From NCBI GenBank assembly GCA_029168955.1, contig JAPDOI010000106.1, positions 1,387,001 to 1,451,000 of the forward strand: a DNA stretch of 64,000 bases. Reading direction: 5' to 3'. Shown one piece after another: positions 10,940 to 62,260 of this stretch. The DNA is from Aplectana chamaeleonis. Taxonomy: Eukaryota; Nematoda; Chromadorea; Rhabditida; Cosmocercidae. The translations under genes and the position numbers were made by a program. Below the pieces are notes generated by a model that saw only the letters and a program-made list of their open reading frames with translations, searched no databases and was not told the DNA's origin. The number at the start of each line of letters is the position of its first letter. The stretch's first letter is position 1.

Positions 10940-12210
10940 CAGCCTGGCCATTCCGGATGAGATGTACTTTTCTAGAACCGTTTCTAGCGTATAGAATCCG
11001 ATTATGATCTTCACAGCTGCCTAAAACCACTCTGAAAGAAGTTATACGCGTTTCTCAAAGCCTGGAAGCAAGGTAGTTCCGCCCATGAAATATTAGGGCT
11101 TTTAAAAAATCGGATTCGACTCAAAACTTGTATGCTGGGGTAATCTAGGGTGCAGAACACGAATCTGAAGTCCGTTCGTTGAAATTTTGAAGTTTACTGT
11201 TGCGGTAAATACCATGCCGTTTAGGGGCTAAACTTACCTTAGTATTTAGAAAATCGACAAATGGACATTTAAAGGCAGTGTTCACGATGAATATCGCACT
11301 GGAGTTCGACCCAAAAATTGGATTGTTTGGTCGTGAGGTGACTAATAGTGAAGAAACAGGGAGGAAAAACGTCCAGAATAAATCTAAATAACGGTTTTTA
11401 AATCAGGGCGTGGACGAGAACCATGGGCCCTGCTGATTTCGGCAAGCGCGCGCTCATCGCGAAATCTGCGCGAATCGATAACGCTAACTGCGGCAGAGTT
11501 GCTTGGCAATTTGCCATCGAAACGTGTGCGGCGCCACAAGCTCGTCCGATTGGGGGCGGACCGGGATAGGTAGGCGCACCGGGAGAGCTTTCAAAGCCGT
11601 TTGTATCTATTTATGGCCAGTTTTCGTTGCTTTCTTCGACCCTATCCTCTACAGCATCTACCAACTTAGTGTTTGACACCGAGACCTCGAGAACGAGATT
11701 TATCGTGAACACTGCCTTTAATTCGTAGTCACCACCCCGATTAACCTCCGCATACAAATTTTGAGTCAAATCTGATTAGGGAACCTCTATACATCATAGT
11801 GACCATTCCAAATGAAATGTTTTTTTTTCAAAAACCATTTTCGGACGAAAACTCCGAATATGCCCATCGCTGTTGCCTAGACCCACTCTGAAAGAAGTTA
11901 TGAGCGTTTTTAAAGCTCCGCGGCAAGGTGAGGGAGATTTCAGGGTGTTTTTAATTTTTTTTTCGGATTTTGCAAAAAACATGTATGTAGGGGTAATCTG
12001 GGGTGCAGAACACGAATCTTGAGTTCGCTTGTCGAAATTTTAAGGTCTACTGTAGGTTACGGTAGGTAACATGCCATTTAGGAGGCAAAACCTACCTCAC
12101 TAATTCGAGAATCGACAAATGGACACCGAATTCGTATTCAGCACCCCAAATAACCCCCATATAAAAACTTTGAGACAAATCTGAGACTTTGACCAAACTA
12201 CCGTATACCC
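10940..12210 (+). repeat. Tandem duplication, two diverged ~400-bp units
   Basis: Unit 1 (10940-11268 plus 11722-11800) and unit 2 (11801-12210) share GGCCATTCC, ACTCTGAAAGAAGTTAT, GGGGTAATCT and GGGTGCAGAACACGAATCT, and AAATCGACAAATGGACA or close variants. The MITE at 11273-11717 splits unit 1. Fragments recur near 17640-17850, 31980-32110 and 33240-33530. Confidence 0.75.
11273..11717. mobile_element. AGGC-type TTAA MITE, GTGTTCACGAT subtype
   Basis: The ends are AGGCAGTGTTCACGATGAAT and ATTTATCGTGAACACTGCCT, with TTAA at 11269-11272 and 11718-11721. The interior is shared with 22238-23106, with 23522-23968 (inverted) and with a decayed copy near 41.3-41.7 kb. It sits in the first unit of the 10.9-12.2 kb tandem repeat. 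Confidence 0.88.
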
Positions 12211-12855
12211 ACCGTACTACGGCCGATGCGGGTCTCCCCGCGATTCGTGCTAGGTTGCATCCCTATCGGTTAGGGATGTGACAAAGTATACCATACTCCG
12301 TATAATTCGAAATGGAATTTCTGGAATTTCTCAGAATAGCCTTTTATTATTGCATAAATCAAATCAACAAATAAACGCTGCTATGAATCAGACAATACGA
12401 GAAGATTTGAACCAGTGAGGAGGTGTTCGTTCATATGATCGACGATCAGTAAGCTCAATTAGGGGCAAAAATTAATATTATGAATGGATCACAATCTCGG
12501 CACTGGTATAGAACAAGTGAATTAGTCTATGATAAACTTCAGATTTATCTATATACTACTATGTATATTCAATAATAATCATCATCAATAAAGGAATGAA
12601 TCGACTGATGAGAGACTGGACAAAGATAAGGCAAATCGTTGGCGGCATGAAAGCTTGAGAAGAGAAGAGAATGTCGGAACTGGCAGGCATCTTCCGCGAG
12701 CACACACATTCAGAAGAACAAAGGACACACACAACATCTGACATGAACCCAAATGGACACGGAAGAGGAAATCTCCGGCAGTAATCTGATCAACTGCACC
12801 TAGAACTGTTAAGTAGTAGTAAGTAGTACTGATCAGCTAGCAATCAGTGAATAGA
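12210..12855. other. Downstream of innexin A: probable 3' UTR region
   Basis: No gene recognised. It would contain the 3' UTR on the minus strand; a TTTATT (AATAAA on minus) is at 12343-12348. GACAAAGTATACCAT at 12287 is a fragment of the TGTCGC-type MITE end. Confidence 0.4.
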
Positions 12856-52023
<39,168 letters not shown>

Positions 52024-52564
52024 CTGAAAATCAGAATCACACTTTCAATGATTTTCCCCGGCTGACAGTTGCCATGTCCCGATACTCGTGAACCCACACA
52101 CACATACGCACTTGTGTGCGCCGTTTTTCCGTGACATAATCGTATTGGACTGGTTTTCTTTTGGACTAGGACAGCTCCATCCATGGAAAGTGCGCGCACA
52201 CATGTGCCATGAGGAGGAAAAATTGCCACTGGTACTTATGTCCAAGAAAAGGACTAACAGACAATGTAAAACAGGCTGCGGAAAATGATTGGTAAAAAAG
52301 GAATTATGAGTCTATGGAATAAGAGATGGAAGAAGAGAAGAGAGGAAAGAGGAATACGCAAAATACAAAAAAAAGATATATACAAAATTCACAAAAACTA
52401 CGAGTAATTGAGGATTTTCTCTCATAATAAAAAAAACCAAAGATCCTATCACGAAAATTTCAAAAATTCGTAAAAAATGAACCGTTCATTCAAGTCATTC
52501 AAATGGATGGGTTAGCGTGTTCCGAACACTCATAGAAGTGTTCTTCTGATTTGCATCACACATA

Positions 52565-52730
52565 CCCTCCGTAAGAAATCGAAATTCCCATCATTCATGA
52601 AGCGTGCGGTGGGCGCGATGCTGCTACCTCCCCTGTCCTCAGCTCTCTTGCTGTCTCTAACCTCCGCTCCGCGCCCGCACGCGTAGGAATAACGTGGATT
52701 TCGCTTTTTAACAGTCTATGCATACAAGTA
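52565..52730. mobile_element. CGCGTGCG-type MITE, GACGTTTTA-ended subtype
   Basis: CCCTCCGTAAGAAATCGAAA and GGATTTCGCTTTTTAACAGT. The interior has TTGCTGTCTCTAACCTCCGC and CCCGCACGCGTAGGAA. Confidence 0.62.
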
Positions 52731-53029
52731 TATGTACAAATCAGGGGTGTGCAAAAATGTTTAAAAATTCATAAAACTGAAAACCGAGGTTTGTCAGAAA
52801 ACAGCTAACAGAAAGGCCACCGTGACCAGAAAATGGAAGTAAGATAACAGATTTTTCGAAAGATCTATACCTATGGTTATATTCTCTAATTTCAACTCCC
52901 CCCTCCCAATAAAGGAGTTGTAATTTTGAACTTGTACTCCTATCCAAAATTTCATTTATTATAATATGGGGTGCATCCCACATTCGATTTCCACTCAGAA
53001 TAGGATTTGTATGTACTATACTGCAGAAA

Positions 53030-53372
53030 AAAACAAAAAAAGTTTGAACGGCTAATTAGCGGGTGTCCGCCCGATCCTAGTTAACGATTTCATTAATTTC
53101 ATCAACGACTGTTTTCTAGACTTTTACTTTGTTATAAAGTAGTTGTCAGCTTCCTTAAGAATTACTAACCCATTTAAGAGCATAATAAAAGACGTTGAAA
53201 CGAGCATCCATGAAAATCTGTAGGAGGAGGCGGGCGGACACCCGGCAATTAGCCACTGTCCCAGACCGTTTTTCTCCTACTTTTGACTTATTTCCTCTTT
53301 TGGGATGGCCAGATCTACCTTCTAAAGAGAATATCACAACAACTTTTTTCTTTTCACGCGAACCATGTCTTT
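53030..53372. repeat. Decayed TTAA-type element with internal foldback
   Basis: GGCTAATTAGCGGGTGTCCG near 53050 pairs with CGGACACCCGGCAATTAGCC near 53233. The right side (GCCAGATCTACCTTC, then CGCGAACCATGTCTTTA) is a degraded AGGC-type end. Confidence 0.55.
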
Positions 53373-54130
53373 ACGTAAATTAGATGCGTGAACGGGGTTT
53401 GTGCATCAAAAGATTAAATTCCTAGTGATAACATTCCTCTCACGTCGAGGTAGGGTTTGTCTGGGAAGCAATGCAGAAGGATCAGCAAAAAAACTACGTT
53501 ATATACTTTTTCTGGTTTTTTTGTGCTTTTGCTTGGTTTTTCAGAAAACAGGAAACAGAGAGGCAACAATTGCCAGAAAACAGAAAATTCCGCACACTCA
53601 GATACATGTACATACAATAAACTTCAGAAAAAAGGAAAAAAATATATTCCACAAACAATCTAATTAATCTTGCAGACAAAGCAAAATCAAATTTGAATCA
53701 CATTCATATATTGAAATGGGTAATGAAATGAACCAGATCAGGACCGAATACCAACAGAAATTCGATGTTTTGGTAGAGAAATGAGAACAGCTACGCAATG
53801 TTCCGTAACTTTGGAACGAAAATTGTTATTTCGAGGATCGGCTCTTACGCTAGCGTTACTCATAAAATACCTGGAAATGCGGAGAAGTGTTGATATCGGG
53901 GTGCCGCCAGGAGAATAACGCGGAGCCGCCGCGGCAACTTGCCTCTACAAGAGGTGGTTAAAAGACTTATTGTCAGCCGAAGCAAATTTCCGCGGTGGTA
54001 CCGATGAAATTTTGAAACGACTCGTTCTATCTTGAACATAGTCGCTGCTATAATTTGATGTCTCGACGTGAGAATTTTCGACCATTCCAAAGACTGGACA
54101 ATCTGTTTCATTCCAAGTGAACTCATGTTT

Positions 54131-54230
54131 TCGATTATCACAGCGCGGAGCGGTGGCTTTTTCGTCGAAACCTCCTTATCACTAGTTATATTTCACCGAG
54201 GCCCACCGCTCCGCTGCTGGTGATAATCGA
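54131..54230. repeat. 100-bp hairpin
   Basis: TCGATTATCACAGCGCGGAG CGGTGG pairs with CCACCGCTCCGCTGCTGGTG ATAATCGA. Confidence 0.78.
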
Positions 54231-54549
54231 AATCAACTGGTCACTAGGGATGTACCAGAGCTTAAGTTCGCTAAGCAATCTTCGTCGTTGAGGTGTAAAC
54301 ATACCGAAGAAAGTGCAATGAGTTTGGAAACCAGGTTTTCAGAATTGATCCACTTTTGGTTCCCAGGTCAAATTCAAAATACGAACTCATCACTCCTCAG
54401 TCGCTAGATGGAGGAAAAAAGTATTTCGATATGACAAAGAAAGAGCGGATTTCAATATTTGTGTGCTGGCGAGGAAAGAGAAATTCATTCCTCACTAGTG
54501 TGTATTTCATTGAATTCGAGCGTTTGAAAATAAAAATGTGTACATACAT

Positions 54550-54789
54550 AAAGTCGGTCCGAACGACTGTCCGCCAACGCGGTCGGCGTGCGCGTGGAGC
54601 AACCGCCGCGAGGGCATTTTTGAACCGTCGAATTGTGAATTGTGGATCGATTAGCAGGAATTTTATACAAATAATAAATGATATCCCAGTCAGCTGTTTG
54701 CAGCCGTGGAAAAGTTCATTCGAAAATGCCTTCCGACAGTAAGTCGACACGCCAGCCGACCGCGGGGGCGGACAATCTCATTCGGACTA
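54550..54789. mobile_element. GGACAGTCTCATTCGGAC-type MITE
   Basis: Left AAAGTCGGTCCGAACGACTG with CGCGGTCGGCGTGCGCGTGG, and right GCGGACAATCTCATTCGGAC. Confidence 0.76.
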
Positions 54790-55040
54790 TACATACGTAG
54801 ACTACGGATATCACGGAAATGGAGAATGGAACCATTTGGTCTGCCTGGATGGTTTTTCTAGAATACTTGTAATGTCAAAATTCGTAACAATGAAATAAGC
54901 AGAAGCTCAGAAAAGTTGAATTTCATTGGTTTTTCCCATCGCAAAAATCCTTTCTCAAACACGGTATCCTAATACTCAGTTATAAAAAGATTCTCAACTA
55001 TTATTCCAAAACTTCTCAAAAATCGGAGATTTCCCGAAGG

Positions 55041-55322
55041 TACTGTGCTTCTCTGGGCCAAATCCGGTCCGCAATTGCGTCTCGACACGCTTTGCGGCCA
55101 CACGCTTCCTAGTAGGAAGAGCTTCCAGCGCCGCAGCCGTCCGTTTGTTGACTCTAGGTGGGTTTTGGAAACTGGAAACTAAATCAAATAGGAGAAAATT
55201 GTATGAAAAAGGTCCATCGAGCCGACTTTGGCGCTGGAAACTTGACTAACTCGAGCGCGTGCGGCTGCAAAGCGTGTCGAGACGCAATTGCGGACCGGAA
55301 TTTGGCCCAGAGAAGCACAGTA
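55041..55322. repeat. Foldback element, ~75-bp arms, TA ends
   Basis: TACTGTGCTTCTCTGGGCCA AATCCGGTCCGCAATTGCGT CTCGACACGC is answered by GCGTGTCGAGACGCAATTGC GGACCGGAATTTGGCCCAGA GAAGCACAGTA. Few mismatches, so probably young. Confidence 0.86.
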
Positions 55323-55641
55323 GATTAACAACTTCCTCATTTACCTGACTACTCAATCGTATCGACTGGAGGGAGGGGGGTGTGCGAGGAGTTCCTCGAA
55401 TTAGTTAATTCATTGGAAAAAAATTGGACCTAAAATTTGCAAAAATTCATGGAGTCAGAATTTTTGAAAAATTCATGTTCCAAAAAACACAGTTTACTAG
55501 AAAAACTCGAAAAGATATTTTTGATCGAAGAAAGTCATTTACTCGAAGGTCTTGAAATACATTCGCCCATTTGAAGATTGATATTTGAGTAATTATAGTT
55601 AACATTCGAATCGAATGTTGGGCAGGTCTTCGACTTACTAC

Positions 55642-55799
55642 AGGCTATAAAACGGCAAAATTCACATGGTTCCTACGTGTGCTGGTGCGGAGCGAAGGTT
55701 AGAGACAGTGAGAGAGCAGAGGGCAGAAGGAGGCCTAGGCGACGCGCGCGCCGCTCGCGCCTCGATTGATGTGAATTTGGACGTTTTATAGAGGGTACG
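55642..55799. mobile_element. CGCGTGCG-type MITE, GACGTTTTA-ended subtype
   Basis: GGCTATAAAACGGCAAAATT and GAATTTGGACGTTTTATAGA G are inverted ends. The interior has GGTTAGAGACAGTGAGAGAG. Confidence 0.7.
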
Positions 55800-55999
55800 T
55801 ATTCATTCAAGAATTTCAAGAAGACTTACATCGAGAAGCGTATGAGATAAATTTTTTTTAAAAAATTTATTTGAAAAAAAATTAGAATGTTTTCTCGAAC
55901 AAATCCTCTTTTGAACCAATACACTAATGGGGAACCTCGGAAAATGTCGAAAAATCCAGCATTTTAATGAGCCATTGTTCACTTCCATGAAGAACTCAA

Positions 56000-56900
56000 A
56001 TTATATAGTCAAGAAACTATAGAGGATCTCACTACTGAATCTGCCTAGTAACCAAAAAAATCTAGAAAACTCCGCGAAACAGGTCATTGCAGGCTCCACT
56101 GATCCTCGTCGACCTAATCTTCCAGACGAAAAGTGTATTTCTAGCCAGGTCAATAGACGATCGTCCCTTGACTGTAGATGCCTTCCCTAATTGGAAACAA
56201 CCCCTACCCCAAAACTTCAGGTGCAAAGCCGGTACAGGTGGTTCTGCAGGAATTCCCTATTTGAGACTGAATGAAAAACAATTCACCGTGAACATCACTA
56301 TGCGGTCATCCATCACTGTACAACAGTTGGTATTCTGTTTTGATTAATTGACAACCACGAGAGAAAATCGAAATAGGAGAAACCACTCGCGGCAAAAAAA
56401 ACCGTATGGGTTAGTGCAGCTGGCCGGACTGATAAACAAGACATCCCAGCGGAACATCCTCGGAAGAATCAAAATCGATATCAAATCCAAAGACAGACAT
56501 GAACCGGAAGAATGACAATATTGATCAATAAATTGATTAGTTCACGTAATCGATCCCTTTATAGTAGCAGTCAATCGATACCGGTACAGGCTCCCGTTGG
56601 AGCTGGACTACTGTAGCCGCCCCGGCAGCCTGCCGCCAGCCGGTCGAGGTCGCAGCGAATGCTGTGGAGAAGAACCAGATTCCGTCACTCTCTCATCGCT
56701 CTCCGTCTCCAGTGTCTCCTCTGAGTCTCTGCTGCTGCGTCTCTCCCCAAAACAATGTTATGTAGGAGCACTCTCGTCGCTACAGTAGCGCAACTCCACC
56801 CCTTTTGCTCGTTCTCTCTGACCGTCACGGGATTCTGACGCCATCCGCCACGGGCATACTCTCTGCTGGTCTGTTCTCCTGCTGGGTCTCTACAACATCG
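56000..56900. other. Intergenic between innexins A and B, GC-richer patch
   Basis: 56560-56900 is rich in CTCTC and GC words (GCCGCCCCGGCAGCCTGCCG, TCTCTCATCGCTCTCCGTCT). It lies upstream of innexin A and could hold its promoter or an untranslated exon; this is inference from position only. Confidence 0.3.
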
Positions 56901-57039
56901 CATCATCGTTTTATGATCGTGTTTGGCATTTGTCCCCAAGTGGAATGTTAGTGTAGAATTTTTCTGTGAAAAATATGTCCTATGCTGAGTTTTCGACATA
57001 TATGACAAGCTAAAATTGCCACTCAAAGTGTGATTGCTC

Positions 57040-58590
57040 CTAATAATAGCTTTAGAGCTACAACCAATTTTTTTTACATTTTAGAATACCCTTATTCATA
57101 CAGATCGTGATTGAAAGGCATCGAAGAATTTTTTACTTTGTATTTTTTTAGGATTTTTACGTAAAAAAATTGAAGCTCTATTTTACTAATTTTTCTTGAC
57201 TTCTCTGCTGAAATTGTAAAAAAAAAACGTTTTCGTCCTCGCCATTTTTAAAAAGATTGAGAAGATTAAATTCTACTATTTGTAGCAATTTTTCATAGCA
57301 ATTTTGTCTGTCTGCAGAAATCGTGTAAAAATAATTTTTTTGTCTTGACAATTTTAAAAGATCAAGAAAATGATATTGTTCTTGTTCTAATTTTTCTTAG
57401 GGATTTGATCTCTCTATAGAACTCAAGATAAAATTAATTTTTGTCCTCACAAATTTCTAAAATATTATGTGAGCAATTTAAAGAAATTGGGAATATGAAT
57501 TTCATTACAAGTTAATTTTTAATGATTTTTTAGGTAAAATTAACATTTTTTCTCATTTCTTAAAAATAAAAGTTACGCTTTTTTTCTGCAAAATCTTTTG
57601 AATGTGAATTAAATTTTTAGCTGAACTCCTTCACCGAAATAATTCGGGGAAACTGATTTTTTCAATTTTTTAATGACAATTACGGTAAAAAAAATAAGAA
57701 CTTCCAAAAGTACTTTTGCAGCTATTTTTTCAATGCAAAAGCTTCTGACAGACATAATTCAGTCAAAAGTTAAAGGTCAAAGCCCCACAGTAGCCTAGCC
57801 TAATAATATTACATAGACTTCCTAAACCCGTCCTGATAATTATGCAGGTATCCTACGACAAAATAGGAACATTTGTTGATTTTTACATTGATTATTCAAT
57901 TTTTTTGTCAAGTTGGAATTTTTATCACGATGAAAGGGACCCCAAAAGTTGCTGAAATTCAATTTTTTTCAATTCTGTAGGGAAACTAATCATGGGGATT
58001 AAGGGAAAAGATTCGTTAAACTCAAAAGATACGAATTTCAAGGTTGAACTCTTCGTGAGGGCATTATGAAAACGTTAACACTTCTTGAAATCGAAAAACT
58101 GGAATTGAAAAATCAAAAAAAAAATTCAAAATTCGAACATTTACAAAATTACACTTGAACAGACCATGAAATCACAAAACGATCAATAAAAATCAATATA
58201 TCGATTGTGGCACGCCATGTCCTTTTATCACAGATAATTGTTCTCGAACAATAAAGCACTCTTTATTCTGACCCGGGTGATTCGGTACGCTGCAAAATTT
58301 GAGAAAAATGTTTTATTATAGCTCCTCCACGAATCTCTCAAGACACTTCATCACTGGATAACAAAGAATAACCAGTTATAATAATCACATCAAATATAAT
58401 CAGGCAAGTAATCAAACAACTCTAAGTAAATCAAATGAATCAATCAATAACATAGCAGACAAAAAAGAAGGAATATTCGAGAAAAGACCAGAAAAGCTCA
58501 TAGTTGAGTAGGATTCACAGCAAGGCCCATTAGCACACTGTCGAAGATTTTTCCGCACAACCGATCGATATCTATCTAAAGCGTTGTTTC
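57040..58590. other. AT-rich intergenic DNA
   Basis: Long T- and A-runs with loosely repeated AATTTTT words. No gene or clean repeat unit. Confidence 0.5.
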
Positions 58591-58595
58591 TGCAT

Positions 58596-58738
58596 CTACA
58601 GATCTGATTCGCTGATTTTCTTATTGGCCAATAACAGCGGCTCGGTGTACGGTGGCGGGTGTTCGCGGTTGTCCTTCACGAAATCCTCCCACAGCGACTT
58701 TAACAACGCCAGCACCACCATGTCGCCAGAGTTTTCAG
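58596..58738 (-). CDS. Innexin B terminal exon
   Basis: After the acceptor ATTTCTTCAG it encodes ENSGDMVVLALLKSLWEDF, then VKDNREHPPPYTEPLLLANK and KISESDL with stop TAG at 58596-58598. The opening matches the innexin NAGD-type C-terminal block; the proline-rich tail is family-variable. Confidence 0.88.
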
Positions 58739-61710
58739 CTGAAGAAATGAGAGTTAGGGACGGAATTAAAGGATTCGGGTTGAGAATTTCGGGAGAATCA
58801 ACTCACAGACAAGTCGGACTAGGAATACGCCGTCTGTGCGCAGCTTCTCGACCACGAACCTCTGGAGAAGCGAGCGTTTATGCATGCTGCGGGCCATACT
58901 TGGATCGATCTAAAGAGAAAAATCGAAGTCGTGGTTTCCATCGACATCAAAAAGATCAGGATATTGATATGAAATTGGCTCAAAAGTTCCAACAGATCAA
59001 TGGACACGCCCACCGACCACGCCCATGTTGGACTGAACAATAATTTCTAATAGATTGACCAAGCCCACCTTGGATCGATAATTATGTACTTTCGGTATAC
59101 CCGGTCTTATGAACCGATCAAGAGCTTTGAGTACCTCGAAAACGTACACAACAGGTTGTTTACAAAATGAAACTCTTGGCCACGCCCCCAATAGGCTGGA
59201 CATGAATTGTGGAATATCCCACAACGGGCGGAATGGGCCGGGTTTAACGTGTCAATTACCAGACCTTACCCATAATGAACCGAAAATTAGATCTTGAGTT
59301 TGAAGGCTCATTCCGTCCGTTTATGGACATCCGAAATTTCATGTCCGGCCCATTGTGGGCGTGGCCACACAAATCTCTTTGACCACGACCATATTGGGCC
59401 GAATAGAAAATGTCGGGCATCAAAAAACGGACGAAATGGGCCGTGTTTTATGAATCATCTACTAGACCTAGCCCATGATGGACCGAATCAGAGCGTTGAC
59501 CACCTCGAAGACGCCCACTATAGATAGCCCATAAAGGCCCGTAGTAAAGCCGGCGAAAATTTCAGTTCAGCCTATCTGAATCCATGTTCTGAAAAGAATT
59601 CAGATGAGCCGCACACATTTCAGACGTACGTGTTGTAGGATAGCGACCTAGGCTAAACAGAGAAAGTCAGCAACAAACAAGTTGAGCTGAATCACTCAGT
59701 CAGATCTGATTGAATCGATTCAGTCAGATCTGACTGACTTCTTGACTAGAGAAGAGAGAAACAGCGTGCCAGGTCAGGAGTGCGCTCGAGATTAATTTAA
59801 GGAGCAAAGGAGTAACTTAAATAATTCAGCAGAGATTTCGGCTTATCAATGTATCATTATCAATATCAGCTTCCACGAAACAAACAGCATTTCATTTATT
59901 GAGAAACGGAGCATGGAGTTGGTCGATTCGTGAACGACCACGTAGAGAATAATGGTCGGTTGTTCTTGTAATCACAGGTATCATCATGCCCCCATCATCA
60001 AGGCTTTGCAAGACCGACCGGCTTGAAATGCAATCTATCGCTCGATACGATTTCGGACTCGTCTGAGCCCTGTCTGAATCGTTTCGGGCTCGTCTTATCA
60101 CCCATTCAGATGATCCTGACTGAGTGGTGGGTTAACTACGGGCCAAAGTAAAAGTTTTTGGCCACGCCCACAATAGGCATGACATAAAGTCTCCTGCTCG
60201 GACCAAGCCTACTGTTGTGACCCGTCGTTCAACTTCCACTTTATAGGACACACCCATATAACATAGGTCACTCGACCATGTCCATACTGGAACACGTACA
60301 TATGAGCTGTAGAAAATCTGGATACGCCCGTAAGGGCAGCAGACATGAGATAAAGCCTGTCCGATTGATGCTGTCCGCACACGAGGCCGGCGTGCGTGTC
60401 GAGCGTCCTCGTTAAGCGATTTTCTTCGGACGAGCCTTTTCACAACCACAATTAGCTGACTGGGATACCACCCACTATTTGTCCAATATTCCTGTTTATC
60501 GAATCACATGTCGAATAACTGCCTTCACGACTGCCGCACGACTCGCACACCGACCGGGTGGGCGGACAATCCCATTCGGACAGGCTTTAATAATGCATTA
60601 CCCGACTAGAATCATTAACCAGATGTGAACCAAATTGAAAACAAAGAATGCAGCGCCAAGATCATTATGGGCCATTCTCAACTGAAACTTACCCGACCAC
60701 GCTCACAATGGTCTATGCTATGAAATCATTGTCCGTCCCCCACGATGGTCCAGACTCGGAATTCGGAGAAGTAGCGTCACATGTGTATCATCGATATCAT
60801 TCGGTTTGGAAGCCGCACGCAGTTCCTCGGCTCAAAATCGATCAATGAACAGCCGCCGATCCGTCACTGCTCGCGCCACTTTTACCGCAAAGCAACTGCT
60901 GCCTAATTGAATGACACAGGCTATATTCATGAAAAGTCTCTCCGAATGGAACTGTCCGCCCACGCGGTCGGCGTGCGTGCGGAGTGGCCATCGCGGAAGC
61001 ATCATTCGCACGAGCCTTTCCATGGCTGCCAACAGGTGATGGGATACTAATTATTATTCGTGAAATAATCCTGCAAATCAATTTTCAAATCCGAAAAAAA
61101 TGCCTTCGCAACACCCGCTCGACACGCACGGCGACCGCGCGGGCAGACAACTTTTTCCGACGGACTTTGATATTTTTGGAACCAGAGTATATAAGGAATC
61201 TGACCAAATATTCTGTTTTATTAAATTCCGACCCTTACGCAATTCAATTGAGAATCAGCTCCAAAAATTTGACAATAAAATTTGAACGAACATGCCCAGT
61301 TACATATTTTATAGTCCATGTCAGTCAAATAGGAAGCCGCAAAGCTGCTTGGCGGAAAGCGTGGCGTGCGACAAAGGATTTCGCGCCCACTACCTGGCTG
61401 CGGCTTTGTATCCTCACAATGAGAGCCAATAATTATCTCCTATTTCGGTGCGAAAATTACTTCGCTTTTTCGCGTGCGTGTGCATAGCGTGAAACGAGAT
61501 AGCGCGAGAGTAGGGGAGAAGGAGAAGCAGCATACGCACGCACACGCACGCGATGCACCCGAGTGAATTGCGCACCGAAATAGAGGGTATAATGTGTACT
61601 AAATACGATGATTCTTTGAACGAACCTGTTGGATGTAGCTGTTCACCAGGGCTTTCCCACTGATCGACGTCGTAGCGGTGGCAACAGCCCATTTGGCGAA
61701 GCTGTACACA
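58596..61710 (-). CDS. Innexin gene B, last three exons (partial)
   Basis: Exons 61626-61710, 58807-58909 and 58596-58738 join in frame and end at a TAG. They encode a segment after TM4 (SGKALVNSYIQQ), then RFVVEKLRTDGVFLVRLV, then SENSGDMVVLALLKSLWEDF, the same C-terminal block as gene A (LRADGVFILHLISKNAGD). The gene is therefore a second innexin in the same orientation, its stop about 6.6 kb upstream of gene A's start codon. The exons for TM1-TM4 must lie above 61710; none was recognised before the window end. Tandem duplication is likely but the copies are clearly diverged. Confidence 0.85.
58807..58909 (-). CDS. Innexin B penultimate exon (RTDGVFLVRLV)
   Basis: Encodes IDPSMARSMHKRSLLQ followed by RFVVEKLRTDGVFLVRLV, the conserved innexin C-terminal helix region. 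The acceptor is CTCTTTAG and the donor GTGAGT at 58801-58806. It is 103 nt long, phase 0 in and phase 1 out, matching the terminal exon. Confidence 0.9.
58990..59530 (+). repeat. Degenerate minisatellite, CCACGCCCA..TGG units
   Basis: GACCACGCCCATGTTGGACT, GGCCACGCCCCCAATAGGCT, GACCACGACCATATTGGGCC and TAGCCCATGATGGACCGAAT recur at irregular spacing. Further units lie at 60155-60330 and 60690-60770. All lie in the innexin B intron. Confidence 0.65.
60353..60587. mobile_element. GGACAGTCTCATTCGGAC-type MITE with TA flanks
   Basis: AAGCCTGTCCGATTGATGCT and GCGGACAATCCCATTCGGAC AGGCTT. TA at 60351-60352 and 60588-60589. This is the best-preserved copy at 235 bp. Confidence 0.84.
60933..61168. 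mobile_element. GGACAGTCTCATTCGGAC-type MITE
   Basis: Left AAAGTCTCTCCGAATGGAAC with CGCGGTCGGCGTGCGTGC, and right GCTCGACACGCACGGCGACC with TTTTTCCGACGGACTTT. Confidence 0.75.
61432..61593. mobile_element. CGCGTGCG-type MITE
   Basis: CTATTTCGGTGCGAAAATTA and AATTGCGCACCGAAATAGAG are good inverted ends. It lies in the innexin B intron. Confidence 0.75.
61626..61710 (-). CDS. Innexin B exon after TM4
   Basis: Encodes VYSFAKWAVATATTSISGKA and LVNSYIQQ. It aligns with the segment following TM4 in gene A (LIYW...RTNFVGSYLK). The acceptor is CTTCTTTTAG, the donor GTTCGT, and phase 0 exit fits the next exon. Homology is weaker than for the other two exons. Confidence 0.65.
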
Positions 61711-62260
61711 CTAAAAGAAGCCATTTTCATATTTTTTTCAGAAAATATTTCCTTATGGGAAACGTTTTCAAATTCGTCTCGGCACGCTAGAAATTTCCCG
61801 TTTCACCGCGATTTCTTAAATAATTGTGGTTGAGCTGGGGGTTGCATCCTCGCGCTTGGCAGAAACCAATGAAATAGAGCCTAACCTTTGCTTGTGCCGC
61901 GATGAATCCGCCAGAGCAGCTTAGGGGCTCCGCAATTATCACTGTGCCGAGAGAGCTCCGTTTCGGTGACTCGAGCCTTGCGAGTACCATGACAGATCCC
62001 ACGAGGACGATGAAACGTGGAGCCTTGCCAATGCCGCGCTAGCACAGCGTTAAGTAACCCTGCTGGCCCTACAACTGCGTCGGAAATCGCAAACAATGAC
62101 ATATTCCAAATTAGATGGTGGTTTTTTTTGTTGGTGATTCGCAATTTTGCCGATGCTATGTGCCGCTGCAGCTCCACGATACGTACTTTACGCGGAAGCA
62201 TGTAGTAGAGTGCTGGAGCGAATAATTTAGATTTTCCGATTAATTCTAATCTTTCCTCAG

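Noticed and set aside
60984..61487. 167-codon plus-strand frame
   Set aside because: Composed of MITE sequence (60933-61168 and 61432-61593) and connecting DNA.
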